64,000 nt of DNA. Source: Pantoea sp. Cy-639. GTDB lineage: Bacteria > Pseudomonadota > Gammaproteobacteria > Pseudomonadales > Pseudomonadaceae. The stretch covers positions 62,001-126,000 of the forward strand of contig NZ_VWXI01000014.1 of the NCBI RefSeq assembly GCF_011752525.1, written 5' to 3'. Position 1 is the first letter of the stretch; every line of letters begins with the position of its first letter. Below the pieces are notes generated by a model that made no database searches, was not told where the DNA came from, and worked only from the letters and a program-made list of their open reading frames with translations. Of the stretch, positions 34,434-43,197 are shown in pieces. A program made the position numbers and the translations under genes.

Positions 34434-35678
34434 TTAGGCTTCAGCGTCCCACGGACGATCGCCTTTCTCATCTTTCACGCGGGTCGGCAGGCCCATCAGG
34501 TCCAGCGCCTTGAGGAACGGCTCGGCCGGCAGTTCCTCGACGTTGACCATGCGCCCGGCGTCCCACTGGCCGCGGGCGACCAGCAGGGCAGCCGCCACCG
34601 GCGGCACGCCGGCGGTGTAGGAGATGCCCTGGCTGTCGGTCTCGGCGTAGGCCTCTTCGTGGTCGGCCACGTTGTAGATGAACACCTCGCGCGGCTGGCC
34701 ATCCTTGGTGCCCTTGACCAGGTCACCGATGCAGGTCTTGCCGGTGTAGCCCGGGGCCAGCGAGGCCGGGTCGGGGAGCACGGCCTTGACCACTTTCAGT
34801 GGCACCACTTCCAGGCCTTCGGCGGTCTTCACCGGCTGCTCGGACAGCAGGCCGAGGTTCTTCAGCACGGTGAACACATTGATGTAGTGCTCGCCGAAGC
34901 TCATCCAGAACCGCACGTTCGGCACGTCGAGGTTCTTCGAGATCGAGTGCACTTCGTCGTGGCCGGTGAGGTACAGGTTCTGCGAACCCACCACCGGCAG
35001 GTCGTCGGTGCGCTTGACCTCGAACATGGTGTTGCTGGTCCACTGGCTGTTCTGCCAGCTCCACACTTGCCCGGTGAACTCGCGGAAGTTGATTTCCGGG
35101 TCGAAGTTGGTGGCGAAGTACTTGCCGTGGGAACCGGCATTGACGTCGAGGATGTCGATCGAGTCGATGCGGTCGAAATACTGCTGCTGCGCGAGTTTCG
35201 CGTAGCTGTTCACCACACCCGGGTCGAAGCCGACACCGAGAATGGCGGTAATGTTCTTCTGCTGGCACTCCTCGAGGTGTTTCCACTCGTAGTTGCCATA
35301 CCAGGGCGGGGTTTCGCAGATCTTGCCCGGTTCTTCGTGGATCGCGGTGTCCAGGTAGGCGACACCGGTATCGATGCAGGCGCGCAGCACCGACATGTTG
35401 AGGAAGGCGGAACCAACGTTGATCACGATCTGCGATTCGGTCTCGCGGATCAGTGCCTTGGTCGCCTCGACATCGAGGGCATTGAGCGAGAAGGCCTGGA
35501 TGTCGGCGGGTACCTTGAGGCTACCCTTGGCCTTGACGCTGTCGATGATGGCCTGGCATTTGGAGATGTTCCGTGACGCGATGGCAATACGACCGAGTTC
35601 GTCGTTATGCTGCGCGCACTTGTGGGCCACCACCTTGGCGACACCTCCTGCACCAATGATAAGAACGTTCTTCTTCAA
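34434..35678 (-). CDS. Carboxynorspermidine synthase (saccharopine dehydrogenase-like)
   Basis: A 414-residue NADPH-dependent enzyme of the LYS1-like carboxynorspermidine/carboxyspermidine dehydrogenase type. It condenses a diamine (diaminopropane or putrescine) with aspartate semialdehyde. The Rossmann motif is NVLIIGAGGVAKVVAHKCAQ at the start; further family blocks are GVGFDPGVVNSYAKLAQQQY and ISYTAGVPPVAAALL. The start codon is TTG at 35678. It is second in an operon behind nspC, 36 bases apart, and ends at a strong terminator. The pair makes norspermidine or spermidine by the alternative polyamine route. Confidence 0.93.
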   Translation of the reverse strand: MKKNVLIIGAGGVAKVVAHKCAQHNDELGRIAIASRNISKCQAIIDSVKAKGSLKVPADIQAFSLNALDVEATKALIRETESQIVINVGSAFLNMSVLRACIDTGVAYLDTAIHEEPGKICETPPWYGNYEWKHLEECQQKNITAILGVGFDPGVVNSYAKLAQQQYFDRIDSIDILDVNAGSHGKYFATNFDPEINFREFTGQVWSWQNSQWTSNTMFEVKRTDDLPVVGSQNLYLTGHDEVHSISKNLDVPNVRFWMSFGEHYINVFTVLKNLGLLSEQPVKTAEGLEVVPLKVVKAVLPDPASLAPGYTGKTCIGDLVKGTKDGQPREVFIYNVADHEEAYAETDSQGISYTAGVPPVAAALLVARGQWDAGRMVNVEELPAEPFLKALDLMGLPTRVKDEKGDRPWDAEA

Positions 35679-35714
35679 TTTACCTGTTGCTCCTTACTTC
35701 AAAGGGCCTGTCCG

Positions 35715-36812
35715 TCAGGACAGGCTGGAAACGTAGTCGTCGAAGCCGAATTCGCGCACCAGTTCGACGCTGCCGTCGAGCTGCTTGACCGCGATCGAAG
35801 GCATCTTCAGACCGTTGAACCAGTTTTTCTTGACCATGGTGTAGCCGGCGGTGTCGACGAACGACAGGCGGTCACCGATCTGCAGCGGCTGGGTGAACTG
35901 ATACTCGCCGAAGATATCGCCGGCCAGGCACGACTTGCCGCAGACCATGTAGGTGTGCTCGCCATCGTTGGGGGCCATCTTGGCGTTGAGGCGGTAGATC
36001 AGCAGGTCGAGCAGGTGCGCTTCGATCGAGCTGTCGACCACGGCAAGGTGCTTGCCGTTGTACAGCGTGTCGAGCACGGTCACTTCCAGCGAGGCGCTGT
36101 TGGTGATGGCCGCTTCGCCCGGTTCCAGGTAGACCTGCACGCCGTACTGTTCCGAGAAGGCCTTCAGGCGCGCGCAGAACGCGTCCACCGCATAGTCTTC
36201 GCCGGTGAAGTGGATGCCGCCGCCAAGGCTGACCCACTGGACCTTGTGCAGCAGGTGGCCGAAGCGCTCCTCGATGTGCGTGAGCATCTTGTCGAACAGG
36301 CTGAAGTCGCCGTTCTCGCAGTTGTTGTGGAACATGAAGCCGGAGATCTTCTCGATCACCTTCTCGATCTTTTCCGGGTCCCATTCACCGAGGCGGCTGA
36401 ACGGACGCGCCGGGTCGGCCAGCAGGTAGTCGGAGCTGCTCACCTGCGGATTGACGCGCAGGCCGCGGACCTTGCCTGCGGACTGTTCGGCGAAGCGTTC
36501 GAGCTGGCCGATGGAGTTGAAGATGATCTTGTCGCAGTTCTCCAGCATTTCTTCGACTTCGTCGTCGGCCCAGGCCACGCTGTAGGCGTGGGTCTCGCCA
36601 GCGAATTTCTGGCGGCCGAGCTTGAGCTCGTAGAGCGAGGAGGAGGTGGTGCCGTCCATGTACTGCTGCATCAGGTCGAACACTGACCAGGTGGCGAAGC
36701 ACTTGAGGGCGAGCAGGGCCTTGGCCCCGGACTGCTGGCGGACATAGGCGATCTTTTCCATGTTGCCCAGCAGTTTCTGTTTGTCGATGAGGTAGTACGG
36801 CGTCTTGATCAT
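35715..36812 (-). CDS. nspC: Carboxynorspermidine decarboxylase
   Basis: A 365-residue PLP enzyme of the alanine-racemase-like fold (fold type III). It starts with TPYYLIDKQKLLGNMEKIAY, and the PLP lysine is K37 in LLALKCFATWSV. The specificity region includes SLGGGIHFTGEDYAVDAF, and the C-terminal MVCGKSCLAGDIFGEY contains the active-site Cys. It decarboxylates carboxynorspermidine or carboxyspermidine in the second step of the pathway. It is first in the operon; the start at 36812 is the first ATG in frame. Confidence 0.94.
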   Translation of the reverse strand: MIKTPYYLIDKQKLLGNMEKIAYVRQQSGAKALLALKCFATWSVFDLMQQYMDGTTSSSLYELKLGRQKFAGETHAYSVAWADDEVEEMLENCDKIIFNSIGQLERFAEQSAGKVRGLRVNPQVSSSDYLLADPARPFSRLGEWDPEKIEKVIEKISGFMFHNNCENGDFSLFDKMLTHIEERFGHLLHKVQWVSLGGGIHFTGEDYAVDAFCARLKAFSEQYGVQVYLEPGEAAITNSASLEVTVLDTLYNGKHLAVVDSSIEAHLLDLLIYRLNAKMAPNDGEHTYMVCGKSCLAGDIFGEYQFTQPLQIGDRLSFVDTAGYTMVKKNWFNGLKMPSIAVKQLDGSVELVREFGFDDYVSSLS

Positions 36813-37060
36813 TTAAAGGCCCCCGGCCAGGCCGGCCAAAAAAAGGACACGCATTGTGCCTTCACTTGCCGCGGTACGAAAGGGCGCGAGGCGCATTTCG
36901 TCCGAGTTGCCAGCGGTGCGGGCCATCCCGGTGCCGGCCAGTGCGGGTGAAGGTGTCTCTGTGCTTGAGACAGGCGCAGTAGAACAGCGCAATGTGACTA
37001 TTCGGATGGGCGCTTGGCCAGGGGAAGGGAGAATCCGATGGAGGGTGTGCGCTGGCACGA

Positions 37061-37079
37061 GCACCGGCTCAGCCGGTGC
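37061..37079 (-). terminator. Hairpin after the M24 peptidase gene
   Basis: GCACCGGC / GCCGGTGC with a 3-base loop, extendable with mismatches to GGCAC/GTGCC. It lies 9 bases downstream of the stop of the minus-strand gene. No T-tract follows, so termination may be weak. The rest of 36813-37088 holds only the nspC leader. Confidence 0.45.
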
Positions 37080-37088
37080 CATGTGCGT

Positions 37089-37754
37089 TCAGGCCAGCAG
37101 GTCTTCGTGGAAGGCGCCGTAAGGCAGCTCAGGGTGAGCGATCTGGATCTCCAGGATCCACAGGCCGGCGTTGGGTTGCCCGGCGAAGTCGCCCAGGTCG
37201 CCGGCACGGTAGATGGCATGGGGGAAATCGCTGACCCGATGACCCTTGATGTCGAGGTTCAGTGTCCAGCCCATGGCCTGCGCACGCGCGGCGGCGAAGT
37301 CATAGAGCTCGACACCGGTCACCCCCTGGTTGCGCCAGTGCGCCTGCACCTCGCCGAACAGCGTCCTGGCCGCGGCGGCACAGGCGATCATCTGCGGGTC
37401 GGCGCCGGTGGTGAAGGTAGCGCCGGCGTCACCTTCGTGGCCTTGCCACACCACGCCCATGTCGATGAAGAAAATGTCGTGCTCGCCCAACTGCGGGTCG
37501 CCATCGGAGCGTTGCTTGAAGGTCTTGAGGGTGTTGGCGCCGAAACGGATGTGGGTGGGGTGCCAGATGCGCTGCATGCCGAGCTCGGTCAGCACCTGCT
37601 CGGCCAGCTGACGGGCCTGGGATTCGCGCATGCCGGGGTGTACGCCCTGGGCGATGCGGGTCACGGCGTCCCAGGTCATGCGCTGGGCATGCTTCATCAG
37701 TTCCAGCTGATAGGCAGCGCCTACGGCTTCCTTGGCGGCGTTGGCCGTGCTCAT
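37089..37754 (-). CDS. Short M24-family metallopeptidase (aminopeptidase P-like)
   Basis: The 221-residue product from the ATG at 37754 has the pita-bread fold core without the N-terminal domain of PepP. Metal ligands appear as FFIDMGVVWQGHEGDAGATF (Asp pair), GHRVSDFPHAIYR (His) and LWILEIQIAHPELPYGAFHED (Glu pair). The family removes N-terminal residues or acts on creatine-like substrates. The gene follows the TetR regulator by 34 bases on the same strand, so the two are probably co-transcribed. The substrate is unknown. Confidence 0.82.
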   Translation of the reverse strand: MSTANAAKEAVGAAYQLELMKHAQRMTWDAVTRIAQGVHPGMRESQARQLAEQVLTELGMQRIWHPTHIRFGANTLKTFKQRSDGDPQLGEHDIFFIDMGVVWQGHEGDAGATFTTGADPQMIACAAAARTLFGEVQAHWRNQGVTGVELYDFAAARAQAMGWTLNLDIKGHRVSDFPHAIYRAGDLGDFAGQPNAGLWILEIQIAHPELPYGAFHEDLLA

Positions 37755-37788
37755 GCAGGTGATCCTCGTTTTCGTTGTATTTGTATTG

Positions 37789-38412
37789 CTATAGCGATAG
37801 GGCTTTCTGCCCCGCGGGTAACGGGTGTGGGCGCAGCCCGCGCAGGAGCATGTCGGCCAAGGCCTGGGTCGCGGCCCGCGTAGGCCTGACCCGCGCCGAG
37901 TTGCCGGGGGCATCGCCAAAGCGGAAGCTGGCCAGCGGGGTGGACCACAGGAACAGTAGCAGATGCTCCGGCGCGGTCCGCGCGATCAGGCCACGCTCCA
38001 TCCATTGGGTCAGGCAGGCCAGGCATTGCTGCGCGCTGCGCTGCATGTCCTGCGCGCGTGCGTCTGGCAGCTGTCGTGCGCCATGCAGCATTTCCTTGAG
38101 CCAGACCCGCACCGCATGCGGGTGCTGGCGCGCGACCTCGGCCTTGGCCTTGAAGTAGCGTGGCAGTGCCTGTTCGGGCGCAGCTTCCGGTACCAGGCTG
38201 CGTGAGGCGTGCAGCAGCGGCTCCATGACCAGGTCGAGTACGGCGGCATAGAGCAGGCGCTTGTTGCGAAAGTAGTAGAAGACATTGGCCCGGGGCAGGC
38301 CCGCACGCAGGGCGATATCGTCGACCCGGGCGGCGGCGAAGCCATGCTGGGCGAACGCCTCGCTGGCGGCGTCGAGGATCAGTTGCAGGTTGCGGTCACG
38401 GATGGTGGGCAT
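37789..38412 (-). CDS. TetR/AcrR-family transcriptional regulator
   Basis: A 207-residue protein. The N-terminal HTH is ILDAASEAFAQHGFAAARVDDIALRAGLPRANVFYYF (shown here as separate motif halves of the classical TetR helix pair), followed by KRLLYAAVLDLV and a ligand-binding domain resembling the RutR/C-terminal TetR_C_25 type (WLKEMLHGARQLPD). It probably regulates itself and the M24 peptidase downstream. RutR-like members respond to pyrimidines, but nothing here proves the ligand. Confidence 0.86.
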   Translation of the reverse strand: MPTIRDRNLQLILDAASEAFAQHGFAAARVDDIALRAGLPRANVFYYFRNKRLLYAAVLDLVMEPLLHASRSLVPEAAPEQALPRYFKAKAEVARQHPHAVRVWLKEMLHGARQLPDARAQDMQRSAQQCLACLTQWMERGLIARTAPEHLLLFLWSTPLASFRFGDAPGNSARVRPTRAATQALADMLLRGLRPHPLPAGQKALSL

Positions 38413-38567
38413 GGCGTGGAGCTACTTCTGAATCGATGTATTCAAAAGTATATAGCGATGAGTGATTCACCGACAGCCATCGCCGTTTCCGTCCTGCCTT
38501 GGGTGGCAGGAGCCAGCAGCCTTGCTGGCGAAGCAGGCTGCGTGGTGGCTGTCTTGGTATCGCCAGG

Positions 38568-39485
38568 CTATCGCGCCTGCTCCAGCCAGGCATGGATCTG
38601 TTCCAGGGTGGCCGTGGCCCCCCCGCAGACGATCACCAGCACATGGTTCCAGGCCGCCATCGCCTCGGGGTGCTCGAGCAGGGCCAGGGCCGCACCGCAC
38701 GCCGGCTCTACCAGCAGGCGGTGGTCGCGCAGCAGCCGCTCGCAGGCCATGAGCGCTTCGCGGTCGCTGACCAGGTGGCTGTGCACCGGGTGTGACTGGC
38801 TGTATTTCAGCGCTTGTTCGGCGACCCGCTTGGCGCCCAGCGAAGTGGCCACCGTGGCGATGCGCGACAGCTCGACCGTATGGCCGGCGGCAATGGCTCC
38901 GTGCAGCGACGCCGCGCCATCGGTCTCCACCGCCAGCACCGGTACATCGTGCCAGCCATTGCGCTGCAGGCCTTCGATCACGCCACACAGCAGCCCACCG
39001 CCACCGACCGACAGCAGCACCGCGTCGGGCTTGAAACCTGCCTCGGCCACTTCGTCGATCATGCTGGCATGGCCGGTCCACAGCAGCGGGTCGTCGAACG
39101 GGTGGATGAACGCATCGTCGGCGCCGAGCAGTGTCTGCGCGTGCTGGTTGGCTTCCTGCCACGAACTGCCCTGCACCACCACCGTGGCGTCCTCCAGGCG
39201 CAACAGCTCACGGGCCCGCTCAGGGGTGGTCTCGGGCACCACCACGGTCACCGGCACGCCGAGCTTGCGCCCCGCATAGGCGACCGCGAGCCCGGCGTTG
39301 CCGCCCGAGGATGAAACGAAATGCCGAGCACCGCGTGCATGGTGGACTTCGCAGGCATGGCCGACTCCGCGCAGCTTGAACGAACCGCTGGGCTGCAGGG
39401 CCTCGAGCTTGAGCCAGACCGTGCGGCCGGTGCTCAGCGAGAGGGGACGGGATTCGATCAGAGGGGTATGGATATGCAAGGGCAT
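38568..39485 (-). CDS. PLP-dependent serine/threonine dehydratase-like enzyme
   Basis: The 305-residue product from the ATG at 39485 (GGAGC before it) is a fold type II PLP enzyme. The PLP lysine is K37 in PSGSFKLRGVG, the phosphate loops are SSGGNAGLAVAY and VGGGGLLCGVI, and the C-terminal VIVCGGATATLEQI is typical of serine/threonine deaminases. It lacks the regulatory ACT domain of IlvA, so it is of the short catabolic type. The regulator gene lies 14 bases upstream on the same strand, and the two appear to form an operon. Serine is the most likely substrate. Confidence 0.87.
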   Translation of the reverse strand: MPLHIHTPLIESRPLSLSTGRTVWLKLEALQPSGSFKLRGVGHACEVHHARGARHFVSSSGGNAGLAVAYAGRKLGVPVTVVVPETTPERARELLRLEDATVVVQGSSWQEANQHAQTLLGADDAFIHPFDDPLLWTGHASMIDEVAEAGFKPDAVLLSVGGGGLLCGVIEGLQRNGWHDVPVLAVETDGAASLHGAIAAGHTVELSRIATVATSLGAKRVAEQALKYSQSHPVHSHLVSDREALMACERLLRDHRLLVEPACGAALALLEHPEAMAAWNHVLVIVCGGATATLEQIHAWLEQAR

Positions 39486-39499
39486 GGTGCGCTCCGGGC

Positions 39500-40201
39500 T
39501 CAGTCGCGGACAGCCGTGGCCTGTTCGCCACGCAGCTGCTCCAGATAGTTGTAGACGGTATAGCGGGTGACGCCGAGGGCCTCGGCGGCTTTCTCCACGC
39601 CACCCTTGACGATGAACAGGCCGCGCTCCTGCATCACTCGCACGGCCTCGACCTTGGCCTGTTTGTTCATGCGGCCCTGGCCCTTGCGCTGCAGTGCGTC
39701 CTGGATGATCTCGCTCATCAGCACGGTCATCTCGGCAGGCTCGGCGCTGCTGGTCGGAGCAGGTGTCGCGCCCAGCGGCTGGAAGTGGCGCAGGAAGGTC
39801 ATGGCGGCGTCCAGGCCGGTGACGTCGCTGTTCACGCACAGGCTGGCAAACGCTTGCCCGGCGCTGTCACGGAAGATCGCCGTGGCACTGCGCAGGGTGC
39901 GGCCCTTGAGGGTGGTGGGGTAGTCGGGCAGCACCAGCGGTTGGCAGCCTTGCTGGTCGGTGGCGGCCTGCATCAGGGCCTTGAAGCCTTGGTCCTGTTC
40001 GGGGGCGGCGAGGATCGGGCTGCCGACGCGGCGCCCGGAAAGATGACCGTTGACGATCGCCACCACGGAGTGTTCCGGGTGGTCGAGGTCGTGCAGAAGG
40101 ATTTCGAGGTTGCCGGGGATCACGCTGCCCAGGGCCTGGATGGCGGCCTTGAGGACGGTCAGGGTGAGTTGGCGTTCGTGCTGGAGCGCGAGAGTGGACA
40201 T
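39500..40201 (-). CDS. YheO/DauR-type PAS-HTH transcriptional regulator
   Basis: A 233-residue protein with an N-terminal YheO-like PAS domain (IPGNLEILLHDLDHPEHSVVAIVNGHLSGR, written here as the core of that domain) and a C-terminal HTH (GGVEKAAEALGVTRYTVYNYL). DauR, a relative, represses D-arginine use. Here the gene is 14 bases ahead of a serine/threonine dehydratase-like gene, so control of amino-acid breakdown is likely. The ATG at 40201 is the first in frame. Confidence 0.87.
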   Translation of the reverse strand: MSTLALQHERQLTLTVLKAAIQALGSVIPGNLEILLHDLDHPEHSVVAIVNGHLSGRRVGSPILAAPEQDQGFKALMQAATDQQGCQPLVLPDYPTTLKGRTLRSATAIFRDSAGQAFASLCVNSDVTGLDAAMTFLRHFQPLGATPAPTSSAEPAEMTVLMSEIIQDALQRKGQGRMNKQAKVEAVRVMQERGLFIVKGGVEKAAEALGVTRYTVYNYLEQLRGEQATAVRD

Positions 40202-40250
40202 GGAGGGGCGCCTGATTCAATTCTGTGTTGAATTTTACACAGATGGTTGA

Positions 40251-40286
40251 ATTTGGCGAGCGATTTGGCGAGCGATTTGGCGAGCA
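40251..40286 (+). repeat. Threefold 12-base tandem repeat
   Basis: Three units of ATTTGGCGAGCG follow each other (40251-40262, 40263-40274, 40275-40286), with only the last base of the third unit changed. They lie upstream of the YheO-type gene, between it and the amidase terminator hairpin. Confidence 0.9.
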
Positions 40287-40306
40287 ATGCTTTCAACGCC
40301 AGGCAA

Positions 40307-40337
40307 GCCCGCTTCTACAGATGCAGTAGAAGCGGGC
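40307..40337 (-). terminator. Long hairpin downstream of the amidase gene
   Basis: GCCCGCTTCTAC / GTAGAAGCGGGC is a perfect 12-base stem with a 7-base loop, starting 8 bases after the amidase stop. It contains the GAAGCGGGC core common in Pseudomonas REP-like elements. No strong T-tract is present, so it may act as mRNA stabiliser as well as terminator. Confidence 0.65.
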
Positions 40338-40345
40338 AGGCAGGG

Positions 40346-42049
40346 TCAGCCCAGCTTAGGCGTGCGCGGCGGGATCATCCGGCGCGAGCCGGTCGCTTCG
40401 AACGCGGCAGCGAATTTCAACAGATTGTTGTCGCTGTAGGCACGGCCGGCGAAGGTCAGGCCCACCGGCATGCCGATATCGGCCATCACGCCCATCGGCA
40501 CGGTGACGGTCGGTACGCCCAGGTGACGGATCGCCAGGTTGCCGTTGGCGACCCAGATGCCGTTGCTCCAGGCGATGTCCGCCGACTGCGGGTTGACGTC
40601 GGCGTCCGCCGGGCCGACGTCGGCCACGGTGGGGAACAGCACCGCGTCCAGGCCCTGGGCGTCCATCCAGTCTTCCAGGTCGAGCTTGCGGGTCTGTTCG
40701 AGGCCGCGCAGGCCATCGGGCACGGTGGCGATCTGGTCCCAGGTCTTCAGGCCGCGCTTGGCCATGTTGACGTACTCGTCCATGCCCGCGGCCAGGTCGT
40801 CCTCACGGTTGGGCAGGGTGCCCGGGTCGTGGGGGAAGATCTGCGGGCCGTCGACATCGGCCAGGCGGTTGAGCTTGGGGTCGTCGTTGGCGCGCAGGAA
40901 ATCGTCGAAGGCCCAACCGGACAGTTCCCACAGCTCGTCGTGGAGGAATTCCTTGCTGACGATGCCACGGTTGAACACGGTCGGTGCGCCCGGGCGATCA
41001 CCTTCGCAGTTGGAGACCAGTGGGAAATCGCTCTCGACCACTTCGGCGCCGGCGGCTTCCAGGGCTTGGCGCGCCTGTTGCCACAGCGCGATGACGCTGG
41101 CGCGGGTGTGGATGCGCTGGCCGGTCGGGCCACCGATGCCGGGTTTTTCCGAGGTGCCGGCGTCAGGGTCGGCATTGATGTACATGCGTGGCACGGCGAA
41201 GCGTTTGCCTTTGAGCGACGTGGCATCTGCTGCCAGGTCGAGGTAGGACGCCGGGCGCACGCTGGAGGCGGCTGGGATCGGCACCCATGGCTGCAGGCGC
41301 CACAGGTCGCCACGGGTGTCGGCGTCATCGGCGACCACCACGTCGAGGATTTCCAGCAGGTCGGCCATGGTCCGGGCGTAGGGCACCACCACGTCCATGG
41401 TCGGGGTCAGCGGCCAGTTGCCGCGTACCGAAATGACCCCGCGCGATGGGGTGTAGGCGCACAGGCCGTTGTTCGATGCAGGACCGCGGCCGCTGGACCA
41501 GGTCTCCTCGGCCAGGCCGAAGGCACTGTAGCTGGCGGCGGTGGCGGTACCGGCGCCGTTGGACGAGCCCGAGGCGAACGGCGCGGTCAGGTAGGCGGCG
41601 TTGTACGGGCTTTCGGCGCGGCCATAGACGCCACGCTGCATGCCGCCGTTGGCCATGGGCGGCATGTTGGTCTTGCCCAGGCAGATGGCGCCGCCGGCGC
41701 GCAGGCGCTCGACGGTGAAGGCGTCACGCTGGGCGACCAGGTCCTTGAACGCCGGGCTGCCGGAGGCGGCGGTCAGGCCCTTGACCAGGTAGCTGTCCTT
41801 GGCGGTGTAGGGAATGCCGTCCAGCGGGCCGAGGGTCTGGCCTTGGGCGCGGCGGGCGTCGGAGGCTTCGGCTTCCTTGAGTGCCTCGGGGTTGCGAACG
41901 ACCACGGCGTTCAGGGCGGTGGCGGTGTCCTTGCCGTCATAGGCATCGATACGCGCCTGGTAGGCCTTGACCAGTTCGACGGCGGTCGTGCGGCCGGACT
42001 CGAGCGCGTCGCGCAGTTCGGCAATGGAAACCTCGGTTACCTCGATCAT
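40346..42049 (-). CDS. Amidase signature family hydrolase
   Basis: A 567-residue enzyme of the amidase signature superfamily. The catalytic Lys is in GIPYTAKDSYLVKG, the cis-Ser in FASGSSNGAGTATAAS, and the nucleophilic Ser in SSGRGPASNNGL, where GG-S-IR of GatA is replaced by SS-G-R, so the exact residue should be checked. The family hydrolyses amides or nitrile products. No helper subunits (GatB/GatC) are nearby and there is no signal peptide, so this is probably a stand-alone cytoplasmic amidase. The substrate is unknown. Confidence 0.88.
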   Translation of the reverse strand: MIEVTEVSIAELRDALESGRTTAVELVKAYQARIDAYDGKDTATALNAVVVRNPEALKEAEASDARRAQGQTLGPLDGIPYTAKDSYLVKGLTAASGSPAFKDLVAQRDAFTVERLRAGGAICLGKTNMPPMANGGMQRGVYGRAESPYNAAYLTAPFASGSSNGAGTATAASYSAFGLAEETWSSGRGPASNNGLCAYTPSRGVISVRGNWPLTPTMDVVVPYARTMADLLEILDVVVADDADTRGDLWRLQPWVPIPAASSVRPASYLDLAADATSLKGKRFAVPRMYINADPDAGTSEKPGIGGPTGQRIHTRASVIALWQQARQALEAAGAEVVESDFPLVSNCEGDRPGAPTVFNRGIVSKEFLHDELWELSGWAFDDFLRANDDPKLNRLADVDGPQIFPHDPGTLPNREDDLAAGMDEYVNMAKRGLKTWDQIATVPDGLRGLEQTRKLDLEDWMDAQGLDAVLFPTVADVGPADADVNPQSADIAWSNGIWVANGNLAIRHLGVPTVTVPMGVMADIGMPVGLTFAGRAYSDNNLLKFAAAFEATGSRRMIPPRTPKLG

Positions 42050-42241
42050 GCTGTCACCAAAATGTACAGGTGGGGGCTAGTGCGGCGAGTGTACAAGAAG
42101 GCTGCGGTGGACGCAGGCTTGCGCGGGGGAAAAGCCTTTATGCAGCACGGCATGCAGCGGCCAGCGCTGTCATCGTGCCGATGAGGGCGTCCGGCTTGGA
42201 CTTGCCGGGGCCGCGAAGCAGCCCCGGACAGAGGTGGCGGT

Positions 42242-43081
42242 TCAGTCCAGGTCCGCGGCCGAGTGGCGCTCGCGCACCTGGCTGGCCTCGTCGCCCCAGG
42301 TGCGGTTGACCCGGGTGCCGCGCTGCACCGCCGGGCGCTGGGCGATGGCCTCGGCCCAGCGCTGCACGTGCGGGTACTCGTGCACCGCGAGAAACTCCGC
42401 CGCGCCATACAGGTTGCCGCGCACCAACTGGCCGTACCAGGGCCACACGGCGATGTCGGCGATGCTGTAGGCCTCGCCACCCAGGTAGGCGCTCTCGGCC
42501 AGGCGCCGGTCGAGCACATCCAGTTGGCGCTTGGCTTCCATGCTGAAGCGGTCGATGGCGTACTCGAACTTTTCCGGGGCATAGACATAGAAGTGGCCGA
42601 ACCCGCCGCCCAGGTAGGGTGCCGCGCCCATCTGCCAGAACAGCCAGTTCAGGCTTTCGGTACGAGCGGCAGGATCCTTGGGCAGCAATGCCCCGAATTT
42701 CTCGGCCAGGTACAGCAGGATCGAGCCGGACTCGAACACCCGCACCGGCGGTTCGACGCTGCGGTCGAGCAGGGCGGGGATCTTCGAGTTCGGGTTGACC
42801 CCGACGAAACCGCTGCCGAACTGATCGCCTTCGCCGATGCGGATCAGCCAGGCATCGTACTCGGCACCGGCGTGGCCGAGGGCGAGCAGTTCTTCCAGGA
42901 GGATGGTGACCTTGACGCCGTTGGGCGTGGCCAGCGAATAGAGCTGCAACGGTTGCTTGCCCACCGGCAGCGGCTTGTCGTGGGTCGGGCCGGCCACGGG
43001 GCGATTGATGCTGGCGAACTGGCCGCCGGAAGGCGCCTGGTGGGTCCAGACCTTGGGCGGTACGTAGGCGGGCTTGCTCAT
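42242..43081 (-). CDS. yghU: Glutathione-dependent disulfide-bond oxidoreductase, YghU type
   Basis: The 279-residue product from the ATG at 43081 belongs to the nu-class glutathione transferase group. It begins YVPPKVWTHQAPSGGQFASI, typical of YghU, then has a thioredoxin-like domain (LYSLATPNGVKVTILLEEL, NPNSKIPALLD, VFESGSILLYLAEKFG) and an all-helical C-terminal domain (YSIADIAVWPWYGQL). Such enzymes bind two glutathiones and reduce small disulfides. The gap 42050-42241 downstream holds no gene. Confidence 0.93.
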   Translation of the reverse strand: MSKPAYVPPKVWTHQAPSGGQFASINRPVAGPTHDKPLPVGKQPLQLYSLATPNGVKVTILLEELLALGHAGAEYDAWLIRIGEGDQFGSGFVGVNPNSKIPALLDRSVEPPVRVFESGSILLYLAEKFGALLPKDPAARTESLNWLFWQMGAAPYLGGGFGHFYVYAPEKFEYAIDRFSMEAKRQLDVLDRRLAESAYLGGEAYSIADIAVWPWYGQLVRGNLYGAAEFLAVHEYPHVQRWAEAIAQRPAVQRGTRVNRTWGDEASQVRERHSAADLD

Positions 43082-43162
43082 GGGTGGCTCTCCGGTGATG
43101 ACGTGCGGGTCACATGAAGGGATGGACCCGCATCTATGCCATGGGTTCGCTGCCCGGGGCAA

Positions 43163-43190
43163 ATGCATCGAGCGCCTGCGCCCGATGCAT
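43163..43190 (-). terminator. Hairpin after the TonB-dependent receptor gene
   Basis: ATGCATCG / CGATGCAT (43163-43170, 43183-43190) enclose a GC-rich inner stem (GCG...CGC). It lies 8 bases downstream of the receptor stop codon on the minus strand, followed by TTTG. It probably separates the receptor from yghU. Confidence 0.6.
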
Positions 43191-43197
43191 CGCCGAT

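Noticed and set aside
40247..42184. A 645-codon plus-strand frame opposite the amidase
   Set aside because: Antisense shadow; it also starts inside the 12-base tandem repeat, and the product is low-complexity.
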